From: Deltaproteobacteria bacterium
GTDB lineage: Bacteria > Myxococcota_A > UBA9042 > DTJE01
DNA length: 20,891 bases
Direction of reading: 5' to 3'
Assembly (NCBI GenBank): GCA_016784945.1
Contig: JADHTP010000020.1
Span: 1-20,891, forward strand
Shown here: positions 13,950 through 20,399 of the stretch, piece by piece
Layout: the number at the start of each line of letters is the position of its first letter
Position numbering within the stretch: position 1 is the first letter of the stretch
Translations under genes and position numbers: made by a program
The notes under the pieces: generated by a model
Told to the model about the DNA's origin: nothing
Database searches by the model: none
What the model saw: only the letters and a program-made list of their open reading frames with translations

Positions 13950-14114
13950 TTATCCCTGCGGGACCAGTGCCGCCAGGTCGGCCACGCAGCCCGGCGCCGG
14001 ACAGCCCGCCCCGCCGCAGGGCTTCCACGGTGCCGTGGTGCATGATCACTGGCACGCCACGCGAACGGGCCCGGTCCACGGCCTGCGCCTCCACCCCGTG
14101 CGCAACACGGGGCT
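13950..14114 (-). pseudogene. Possible C-terminal remnant of an unknown gene
   Basis: This lies in the 314-base gap between the MarR gene and the MORN gene. On the minus strand one frame reads VEAQAVDRARSRGVPVIMHHGTV-style sequence with the strong third-position GC of real genes. After a one-base shift near 13985 it becomes GCVADLAALVPQG and stops at TAA, right before a palindrome. I do not recognise the family. It has no start and no ribosome site, so it looks like a frameshifted tail of a lost gene. The chance of a false call in GC-rich DNA is real. Confidence 0.3.
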
Positions 14115-14151
14115 CTGGGTTATCATGAGGCCCCACGAGCGGAGGTGGACC

Positions 14152-15492
14152 ATGCGGTGCCTGGTGATGCTCACGGCTGCGACAGGTCTGGCGGGATGGG
14201 CGGCCACCGCCGTTGCCGACGAGGCGCCATGCCCCGCAGGGGCCAGGGAAACCCTGGAGCGGACCCGTGAGGGGAAGATCACCTCCTGCAAGAAGGAAGA
14301 CGGAACCCTCCACGGACCCACCATCCGGTACTGGCTCAACGGTCTGCGGAAGGAACTGGTGGAGTACCGGGACGGCGTCAGGGACGGACTGTCCATCCAG
14401 TGGAACGACAAGGGTCGACGGGTCAAGGAGATCGTGTACGAAAAAGACGAGGCCGCGTCCGTAAAGGCCCCCATGGCCGAAAAGGAGCGGGTGGAGCGGC
14501 CCCCCATGGAGCCGGAAATGGTGGAGGGCAAGGAAGGGCCCGACCAGGGCAAGCACGACAACGGGAAAAGGGCCTACAAGGGGCGGTGGAAAAAAGGCTT
14601 GCGCGTGGGCGCCTGGACCTGGTGGCACCCCAACGGGAAAAAGAAGAAGACGGCTTCCTACCGGAAAGGCCTGGTGAACGGCTCGGTCCGCACGTGGTTC
14701 GACACGGGAAGGAAGGAGTCCCAGGGTCGGGTGGTGGACGGCTACAAGGAAGGCGTCTGGACGTTCTGGCACCCCAACCGGAAGGTCTGGAAGAAGGGCC
14801 CCTTCGAGCAGGACATGATGAACGGCACCTGGACCTACTGGCACGACAACGGCCGCAAGCAGGGGCGGGGCGGCTACCTGGACGACCTGAAGGAAGGGCC
14901 GTGGGAGGCCTGGCACGACAACGGGAACAGGCAGTGGGTCGGCGCCTTCGATGCCGACAAGCGACATGGCCACTTCCGGATCCATGACCGGGAGGGTCGG
15001 CTGACCGACGAGGGCCCCTATGAGCACGGCCAGCTGTCCGGTTGCTGGATCGCCTGGCACGGCCCGGGGCACAAAGCCGAGGAAGGGGACTACGAGGCCG
15101 ACCAGAAGACGGGGATCTGGACGCGGTGGGACCCCGATGGACGCCGCATATCGCGGCGGACGTACAAGGCCGGAAAGCCCCATGGTGCCTGGACCGCGTG
15201 GTATTCCACCGGTTCCGTGAAGGTCGAGGAGGTCTTCGAAGAAGGGCGTCTGCAGGGCATGCGGACCCTGTACTTCGAAAACGGGAACCAGGCGGAGCGT
15301 GGCGCCTGGGTGGACGGAAAGAAGGAGGGGCCCTGGACACTGCGGCATGAAAATGGAAGGACCCGGGAGTCGGGCGCCTACCTGGACGACAAGAAGGATG
15401 GGTGCTGGATCCGGTTCCTCCCGAAGGGCAGGGTCAAGGAAAGCGCCCTGTTCAAGGCCGACAAACCCGGCGAGCCTTGTGCCGGGCGTTGA
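14152..15492 (+). CDS. Secreted MORN-type repeat protein (YwqK-like)
   Basis: A 446-residue exported protein. Residues 1-22 are a signal peptide ending AVA-DEA. After a charged linker (about residues 100-140) come roughly 13 repeats of about 24 residues with the pattern YKEGVWTFWHPNG, as in GAWTWWHPNG, GTWTYWHDNG, GPWEAWHDNG and GIWTRWDPDG. This is the MORN-variant repeat of the YwqK group, which forms a long beta-hairpin sheet. Automatic annotation often calls such proteins antitoxins, but nothing here supports a toxin-antitoxin role; no toxin gene is adjacent. A binding or scaffold role at the surface is possible. The ATG at 14152 has GGAGGTGG just upstream; the frame extends further back without support. 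Confidence 0.8.
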   Translation: MRCLVMLTAATGLAGWAATAVADEAPCPAGARETLERTREGKITSCKKEDGTLHGPTIRYWLNGLRKELVEYRDGVRDGLSIQWNDKGRRVKEIVYEKDEAASVKAPMAEKERVERPPMEPEMVEGKEGPDQGKHDNGKRAYKGRWKKGLRVGAWTWWHPNGKKKKTASYRKGLVNGSVRTWFDTGRKESQGRVVDGYKEGVWTFWHPNRKVWKKGPFEQDMMNGTWTYWHDNGRKQGRGGYLDDLKEGPWEAWHDNGNRQWVGAFDADKRHGHFRIHDREGRLTDEGPYEHGQLSGCWIAWHGPGHKAEEGDYEADQKTGIWTRWDPDGRRISRRTYKAGKPHGAWTAWYSTGSVKVEEVFEEGRLQGMRTLYFENGNQAERGAWVDGKKEGPWTLRHENGRTRESGAYLDDKKDGCWIRFLPKGRVKESALFKADKPGEPCAGR

Positions 15493-15517
15493 TCGCTTAT
15501 CGCCTGTCGCCTATCGC
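15489..15517. repeat. TATCGCC micro-repeat array
   Basis: Near-tandem 6-8 base units TTGATCGC, TTATCGCC, TGTCGCC and TATCGC begin in the last codon of the MORN gene. The first unit matches the array at 3796-3826. Confidence 0.4.
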
Positions 15518-15572
15518 AGGGCGGCACGCCAGCGCCCGCCCGAGATTAGCGCCCGTAGCATCGACGGAGTCG
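15515..15572. repeat. 58-bp direct repeat, copy 1
   Basis: This block and 15631-15688 match at 53 of 58 positions; the last 24 bases, through GCATCGACGGAGTCG, are identical. The copies are 116 bases apart, between the convergent MORN and SecD-like genes. Confidence 0.75.
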
Positions 15573-15591
15573 GTGCGACCAGGGGGGTCAT

Positions 15592-15610
15592 AGGGGGGCT
15601 GCGCCCCCCT
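15592..15610. terminator. Perfect AGGGGGGC hairpin
   Basis: AGGGGGGC (15592-15599) and GCCCCCCT (15603-15610) pair exactly around a TGC loop, followed on the plus strand by TGAG rather than a T-tract. It lies 100 bases after the MORN stop, between the two copies of the 58-bp repeat. It may terminate the MORN transcript or be part of the repeat element. Confidence 0.4.
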
Positions 15611-15630
15611 TGAGTAAGAGAAGCGCCAAG

Positions 15631-15688
15631 CGCAGGGCCGCGCACCAGCGCCGGCCCGAGATTGGCGCCCGTAGCATCGACGGAGTCG
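15631..15688. repeat. 58-bp direct repeat, copy 2
   Basis: Second copy of the block at 15515-15572. It runs into CGCCCCTACAAGGGG, whose 12-base core is also found at 221-232. The two copies flank the AGGGGGGC hairpin. Confidence 0.75.
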
Positions 15689-15732
15689 CCCCTACAAGGG
15701 GATCAACGATCGTGGTTGTCATGGAAATTCGA

Positions 15733-16710
15733 CTACCGCTTTTCTATCAACGTGATTTCCGGTCGGGCCGGCAGCGGATCCATGGAAATCAGGAAGCCCT
15801 GGACCCGGGCCTGCATGAGGGCCCTGCCGGCGTCCTCGCTGAAGTGTGACGACACCGCGATACGACCGTTTCCGATGCGTTCCCGGATGGTGGGGGCCAG
15901 CAGGATGTTATCGTCCAGGACCACGGCCAGCCTCTCACCCACGTGGGCCGCGGTGTAGTCCGCGAGCCTTTTTGCTCCCGCCTCGCCCAGGTGCAGCACC
16001 GTCCGGTACCGGCCGTCGGGGTCCTTGGCGATGGACATCCGCTCCACGTCGGAATTATTCAAGATCAACCGGGTGACGAGGACCATGGCAAAGGCGCGCT
16101 TTCCCTGCTGCTGGATGCCGATGGCGCGGTCCTTGGCTGTCACCTTGGACGCGATGCGCTGGGCGATCTTGATGAGGTAGGGGGGCTCCCTGGAGTCCAG
16201 CATGGCGGACTGGCCCGCGTGCTGGATCAGGCCGATCTTCAGCCGTTCGGTACCGTCCAGTTCGGCATGGGCCAGCTCCAGGATCCGGCTCTTCTCGTCC
16301 ACGGGAAGGACCTCGAGCTTTCCCTGGAATCCTGCCACAAGATGCACGACATCGGGAGACGCCACGTCCTTCACGGTGACAGACAGGACCCGGGGCGGCT
16401 TGACCTCCACCCGCGGCTCCTTGGCTCCGGCCGTGGTCAGGCGCTTACGGAGCGTGTCCGCCGCCGCCTGGATGTCCGTCTTGTCCGGGAATTTCAGTTC
16501 CAGGGAGATGCGGGACCGACCGGGGCTGATCAGCTGGATTGGTGGCTGTTCCGGCGAGGCCTTTTCCGCCTTGGTGGCCACCGCGGACTCGGGCATGGCT
16601 GCCTTCCGTGGCGGTGCAGGTGCCTTGTCGCCGGACTTGCAGGCCCACTGCGCACCTGGGAGGCACAGGGCCGCGACCAGGCACGTCTTCAACCACGCAG
16701 AATTCTTCAT
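15733..16710 (-). CDS. Stand-alone SecD periplasmic-domain-like protein
   Basis: A 325-residue exported protein. The N-terminal hydrophobic segment ends near Cys24 (QWAC, an imperfect lipobox). After a Pro/Ala/Lys linker, residues 63-135 resemble the base of the SecD P1 domain (AADTLRKRLTTAGAKEPRVEV, then GFQGKLEVLPV). The last 90 resemble the P1 head (RLAVVLDDNILLAPTIRERI, then FSEDAGRALMQ), which in SecD reads as AIVLDG-x-V-x-SAP. Unlike SecD it has no transmembrane core, so it cannot be the proton-driven motor itself. Its role is unknown. The ATG at 16710 has GGGAGA 7 bases upstream; the open frame continues to 17058 only because it runs over the fetB remnant. It converges on the MORN gene across a repeat-rich gap. 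Confidence 0.75.
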   Translation of the reverse strand: MKNSAWLKTCLVAALCLPGAQWACKSGDKAPAPPRKAAMPESAVATKAEKASPEQPPIQLISPGRSRISLELKFPDKTDIQAAADTLRKRLTTAGAKEPRVEVKPPRVLSVTVKDVASPDVVHLVAGFQGKLEVLPVDEKSRILELAHAELDGTERLKIGLIQHAGQSAMLDSREPPYLIKIAQRIASKVTAKDRAIGIQQQGKRAFAMVLVTRLILNNSDVERMSIAKDPDGRYRTVLHLGEAGAKRLADYTAAHVGERLAVVLDDNILLAPTIRERIGNGRIAVSSHFSEDAGRALMQARVQGFLISMDPLPARPEITLIEKR

Positions 16711-16723
16711 CGTCTTCTCCCTG

Positions 16724-16746
16724 GGCGGGCCCGCGTGTGGCCCGCC
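16724..16746 (-). terminator. Hairpin before the SecD-like gene
   Basis: GGCGGGCC (16724-16731) and GGCCCGCC (16739-16746) pair exactly around a 7-base loop. It lies 41 bases after the fetB remnant's stop and just before the ribosome site of the next gene. It could be the old fetB terminator (no T-tract) or a leader structure. Confidence 0.35.
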
Positions 16747-16787
16747 AGTCAATTCATTGCCCGCTCCTGGCCCGAAGGACAAGGCCG

Positions 16788-17012
16788 TCACCAGGGCCGA
16801 AGCAGCGGCGGCCAGACCAACAATATCACCAACAGCGTGCCCATGGCGGTTGAGGCCACGAGCATCAGCATGACCACGATCTGGTAGCGGATGGAGGCCA
16901 GGGGGTCCACGCCGGCCAGGATCTGGCCGCTCATCATACCCGGTATGAAGACAAGCCCCACGGCCATCAGCGCATTGATGGACGGGATCATCCCCGCCCG
17001 CATGGCGTCCAC
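16788..17012 (-). pseudogene. fetB: FetB/UPF0014 permease, N-terminally truncated remnant
   Basis: Seventy-four residues that match the C-terminus of the UPF0014 (FetB, formerly YbbM) ABC permease: MRAGMIPSINALMAVGLVFI, then PGMMSGQILAG and IRYQIVVMLM, with two membrane segments. An intact permease is about 250 residues, so some 70 percent is missing. A TAA lies in frame three codons upstream, and by 17063 the DNA is the end of the kinase gene. The break is therefore between 17013 and 17062. Intact FetB pairs with the ATPase FetA, linked to iron export in E. coli; neither FetA nor the missing half is in the window. A short peptide might still be made, but transport is not possible. Confidence 0.85.
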
Positions 17013-17062
17013 CCCTATTTATCGGCCGTCGCGTGAAAAGGATTAGGCCGGAAAACACCCGG

Positions 17063-18235
17063 TCAGCTGAAAAGCCACCAGAGTGTCAGGATCGCCAGGG
17101 CCGCAGCGCCGGCTCCAGCTACGTACAGGGCCACGGGCCAGTTGTTCTTCGACGGATCGGGCACCTGGATCGAATCTTCCACGTAGCGGCCCACCTGCAT
17201 CAACAGGTCCGATGTATCGATGGCATTGTTGGAGATCTGCTCGATGTTCCATTTCGAGGCGCCCGCCGGATACAGCCGGTCCAGGTCCGCCAGCACCTCG
17301 GAGGCCGTGGCGTACCGATCCTCCGGTTTCTTTTCCAGGAGCTTCAGGATGATTCGGTCCATCTCCTGGGGGATGGTGGGGCACAGGGACGACGGGGTTT
17401 TCGGCGGTTGGGTGAGGTGCATCTGGATGATTTCCATGGGGACTTCGGAGTTGAAGGGGGGCACTCCCGTCATCATCATGTAGAGCATCACGCCCAGGCT
17501 GTACAGGTCGGTCCTGCCGTCCAGGTCCATCGCGCCCTTGGCCTGTTCCGGCGACATGTAGTGCGGGGTCCCCAGGATGATCCGGTCCCGGGTAACCTTC
17601 ACCGTGTGATGGAAGCCGTCGTGACGGTCCGCCAGGACCTTGGCAAACCCGAAGTCCAGGATCTTGACCAGCAGGTGACCTTCCGGGTCCCGGGACAGGA
17701 TGATGTTGCCCGGCTTGAGGTCACGGTGGATGACGCAACGCTTGTGGGCCACTTCCAGGGCCATGAGGATCTGCCGCATCACCTCGAGGGCATCTTCCAT
17801 GGTCATGGTGCCCGAGCCCATGGCTTCGCGCAGGCCCGTGCCGGGGACGTATTCCATGGTGAGGTAGGGCGTGCCGTCGTCGGTCCGCCCGAAATCGAAA
17901 GTCCGGACCACCTGGGGGATGTTGAGTTCCTTGGTGACCACGGCCTCGACCCGGAACCGCTTGACCAGTTCCGGTTCGGAAGCCAGGGCGCCGTGGAGGT
18001 ACTTGACCACCACCCTGTCGCCGGTGCCCGGATCTTCGGCGAGGTACACGCCGCCGGTGGCCCCGTAACCGATGCGCTGGATCACTTTCAGGGAACCCAG
18101 CAGGGGCTGTCCCACCCGGGCGTCCACGGCCCACCCGTCCGCCGGGCGTTTCTTGCGGCAGTGGTCGCACCGCTCCTGAACGGCCTGTACCGGTCGGCGG
18201 CACTTGTCGCACATCAATGGTTGTGCGGGTTCCAT
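17063..18235 (-). CDS. Ser/Thr protein kinase with N-terminal zinc ribbon and C-terminal membrane anchor
   Basis: A 390-residue eukaryotic-type kinase. Residues 9-26 are a zinc ribbon (CDKC, then CDHC). The kinase domain spans about 50-315 with all key elements: Gly loop GYGATGGVYLAED, ATP Lys78, helix-C Glu97, catalytic HRDLKPGN (Asp172, Lys174, Asn177), DFG at 194-196 and GTPHYMSPEQ. It should be active. A juxtamembrane stretch leads to one transmembrane helix (PVALYVAGAGAAALAILTLWW) ending two residues before the C-terminus, so there is no extracellular sensor domain. Such kinases are abundant in Myxococcota. The ATG at 18235 starts 7 bases after the DUF456 stop; the frame extends to 18271 inside that gene. 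It is the last gene of a three-gene operon. Confidence 0.9.
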   Translation of the reverse strand: MEPAQPLMCDKCRRPVQAVQERCDHCRKKRPADGWAVDARVGQPLLGSLKVIQRIGYGATGGVYLAEDPGTGDRVVVKYLHGALASEPELVKRFRVEAVVTKELNIPQVVRTFDFGRTDDGTPYLTMEYVPGTGLREAMGSGTMTMEDALEVMRQILMALEVAHKRCVIHRDLKPGNIILSRDPEGHLLVKILDFGFAKVLADRHDGFHHTVKVTRDRIILGTPHYMSPEQAKGAMDLDGRTDLYSLGVMLYMMMTGVPPFNSEVPMEIIQMHLTQPPKTPSSLCPTIPQEMDRIILKLLEKKPEDRYATASEVLADLDRLYPAGASKWNIEQISNNAIDTSDLLMQVGRYVEDSIQVPDPSKNNWPVALYVAGAGAAALAILTLWWLFS

Positions 18236-18242
18236 CCCCACC

Positions 18243-18758
18243 CTAAGGCCAGAAGGCCGCCACGGCGGCAACGAGCCAGATCAGCACGCCCAGGGACAGC
18301 TTTAACACGGTCCCGAAGAATCGACCGACCCCGGCGCCCACCCCCGATCGGACCGCCCGCCGGCTCGGCAGCCCGTCCTGTATCTCCAGGCCCCAGGCCC
18401 CGAGCCCGGCCCCGAGGCAGGCCCCCACCAGGGATCCCAGCAGGGGCACCGGGATGAAAATAGTGCCCAGAATGGCGCCGCCAAAACCACCCGCCAGCGC
18501 ACCGAGGGAGCCCCGTCCCGTCCCTCCGCCGGCCTTCGAGCCCACCAGGGCCGTGCCCAGTTCCAGCAATTCACCCACGGCGGCCAGCGCGGCGAGGATC
18601 GCCAGGGTTTCGATGCTGAACAGTCCCCGGTCCCAGTGTAGCCAGGCCACCAGCGCAGTGGAAGCCACCATGAGCCAGTTGCCCGGCAGACCCAGCACCA
18701 CGAGGAACAGCCAGACCCCGTTCAACAGAACTAGGCCGGTCGCCCACACGTATTCCAT
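18243..18758 (-). CDS. DUF456 family small membrane protein
   Basis: A 171-residue inner-membrane protein with about four to five hydrophobic segments. It has the N-terminal LFLVVLGLPGNWLMV signature of DUF456, an ELLELGTALVGSKAGGGTGRG loop, and the Gly-rich glycine-zipper segment LGALAGGFGGAILGTIF. Function of the family is unknown. The gene starts six bases after the metalloprotease stop (GGAG about 11 bases before the ATG) and ends 7 bases before the kinase, so all three are probably one operon. Confidence 0.8.
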   Translation of the reverse strand: MEYVWATGLVLLNGVWLFLVVLGLPGNWLMVASTALVAWLHWDRGLFSIETLAILAALAAVGELLELGTALVGSKAGGGTGRGSLGALAGGFGGAILGTIFIPVPLLGSLVGACLGAGLGAWGLEIQDGLPSRRAVRSGVGAGVGRFFGTVLKLSLGVLIWLVAAVAAFWP

Positions 18759-18764
18759 TGATCG

Positions 18765-20294
18765 TCAACTCCAGCGGCGAGTCCGCAGGGACAGGATCAC
18801 CAGCAGGAAAAGGGCCAGGGCCCCGGGCGTCGACGCCCGTCCGGATGCCACGCAACTCCCGCTGCCGGTGCCGTCGTGACGCGGTCGGCACATACCGCCG
18901 TCGCACAACGCATCCGAACCACAGTCTTCTTCCGTGTCCCAGCCGTTTCCATCGGCGTTGCACCGCACCACCACGTTCTGAAAGGGGTGGCAGAGCAGGG
19001 TGTTGGCGACGCACAGGGAACCGCCGTCGCCACCGGCCTCCATCACATCCCCCGGCGTGGATGTTTCCGGAACCGCCTGGTCCCCCGTCGGGGGCACGTC
19101 CGTGGCGGGGCCGGCATCCTCGGCGAACGGGACCGGTTCGGGGATCGTTTCGGGCTGTGCCATGTCCGGCCGGTCTGGGAATTCCTTGTCAGGCTGGGGG
19201 GAGATGGTGCCCGAACAGCCCGGGGAGCCCGTGCCGGATCCGTCGATGCTCATGTCGAACGAACCCCGTCCGTCCGTGGCCCAGTCATAGAATTCCTCGA
19301 ACCGTTTGCCGTAGTCGGCCACCTTCTGCCTCTCGGCGATGGTGGGAACCTGGCCCAGGGGGTGCACGATGATCAGCGCCCCTTTCCAGTGGCACTCGTC
19401 CAGGGCGGGGATCCGGTCGCCCTCCGACCGGATGACATCCTCCACGGTGAAGTCCAGTCGCGTGCCCTCGATGGTGGCGGTCTTGCCAGGCTGGATGGGC
19501 AGCGAGGACGAACCGGTTTCGTCTTCCATGTCCACCAGGAACTGGGGTTCCACATCCTCGGGCAGGCGCAACCCCATGAGGTACTGGTCCATCTGTGAAA
19601 ACTTCGGGTCGTTGTAGGAGACTTCGAACTGGCCGCCGCCCAGGTCCTCGATGAAGGACCCGTACATCACCGATTTCGAGTTGTAGTAATAGGACCAGTG
19701 CTGGTTGAAGTCCGACTCCTGGTACCCGTCGCATTCCCCCGGCTGGGCCTCGCCAGAGGGCTCGTAGCCCCGGATGAGGCAGTGCTTGACGCCGTCCTCC
19801 TTCGTGAAGGTCACCGCCGCCAGCCACTGGTGGCCGAACTCGTGGGCCATCAACTCGATGCCGCTGAGGGCGTACCAGGGGATCCCGGTGTAGGTGGCAT
19901 CGGGGTCGTCGGGGAGCACCTTCAGGTCCCCCATCTTCACGGCCTGCCGCAGCCGGGAATCGTACGAGCAGAACTGGGGCGCCGAGTTCACGGGGGGGCG
20001 CCCGATGCCCTGGGTCAAGTTCTTTACCGGCCAGCCCTGCTGGACGTTGGTGATGAAGTTCAGCGGGTAGGTGGTGAACACGAAGATGGCGTCGAAGTGG
20101 TCGGGGTACTTGGCATAGAAGGCGCAGGCCACCTTCTGCAGGTACACGTTGGGCATGCCCAGGGTCTGCATGTCCCCCAGGGATCCGTCCTCGTCGGCCA
20201 CCAGGGCCACGTCGTAGGGCCCCACCTCGGCTGACACCGGCAGGGCCGCCAGGCAGACCAGGGCGACGGTAACGACGGTAAAGGTGGTCTTCAT
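18765..20294 (-). CDS. Secreted HExxH metalloprotease with MYXO-CTERM-like tail
   Basis: A 509-residue exported protein. It has a clear signal peptide (MKTTFTVVTVALVCL..., cut near VSA). HEFGHQW at residues 151-157 is a zinc-protease HExxH motif, with the metal-bound Glu152. I do not recognise the exact peptidase family. After the catalytic part come an acidic Pro/Glu/Asp-rich linker (about 385-430), a Cys-rich segment (LLCHPFQN, then CGSDALCDGGMC) and a C-terminal GSGSC, transmembrane helix and RTRRWS. That tail matches the MYXO-CTERM sorting signal found in Myxococcota surface proteins. GAGG lies 7 bases before the ATG at 20294, and a good promoter lies 40 bases upstream. It leads the operon with DUF456 and the kinase. 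The frame runs on to 20393 without support. Confidence 0.85.
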   Translation of the reverse strand: MKTTFTVVTVALVCLAALPVSAEVGPYDVALVADEDGSLGDMQTLGMPNVYLQKVACAFYAKYPDHFDAIFVFTTYPLNFITNVQQGWPVKNLTQGIGRPPVNSAPQFCSYDSRLRQAVKMGDLKVLPDDPDATYTGIPWYALSGIELMAHEFGHQWLAAVTFTKEDGVKHCLIRGYEPSGEAQPGECDGYQESDFNQHWSYYYNSKSVMYGSFIEDLGGGQFEVSYNDPKFSQMDQYLMGLRLPEDVEPQFLVDMEDETGSSSLPIQPGKTATIEGTRLDFTVEDVIRSEGDRIPALDECHWKGALIIVHPLGQVPTIAERQKVADYGKRFEEFYDWATDGRGSFDMSIDGSGTGSPGCSGTISPQPDKEFPDRPDMAQPETIPEPVPFAEDAGPATDVPPTGDQAVPETSTPGDVMEAGGDGGSLCVANTLLCHPFQNVVVRCNADGNGWDTEEDCGSDALCDGGMCRPRHDGTGSGSCVASGRASTPGALALFLLVILSLRTRRWS

Positions 20295-20333
20295 GATTCG
20301 CCTCGGAAAAGGGAGCCTGGTCAACTGACCCAG

Positions 20334-20368
20334 AGTGTAGTTGGTGTTTCCTTGGGTTTCAAACACCA
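20334..20368 (-). promoter_or_regulatory. Promoter of the metalloprotease operon, with inverted repeat
   Basis: On the minus strand TTGAAA (20357-20362) and TACACT (20334-20339) are 17 bases apart, matching 5 and 4 of 6 consensus bases. Transcription would begin about 33 bases before the ATG. TGGTGTTT (20342-20349) and AAACACCA (20361-20368) are a perfect 8-bp inverted repeat spanning the -35 box, a likely regulator site. It could also be a hairpin after the upstream EEP remnant. Confidence 0.5.
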
Positions 20369-20399
20369 GGGGAGGGTCTCCAGACCGTCCCACCGCGTC

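Noticed and set aside
13900..15348. Minus-strand open frame of 482 codons opposite the MORN gene
   Set aside because: It is a Pro/Leu/Val-rich shadow of the repeat gene; only its last part (13950-14114) has a possible separate origin.
14152..15492. Toxin-antitoxin system (YwqK antitoxin)
   Set aside because: No toxin gene is adjacent, and the protein has a signal peptide and 13 structural repeats.
15515..15688. Insertion sequence ends
   Set aside because: The two copies are direct, not inverted, and enclose no coding sequence or transposase.
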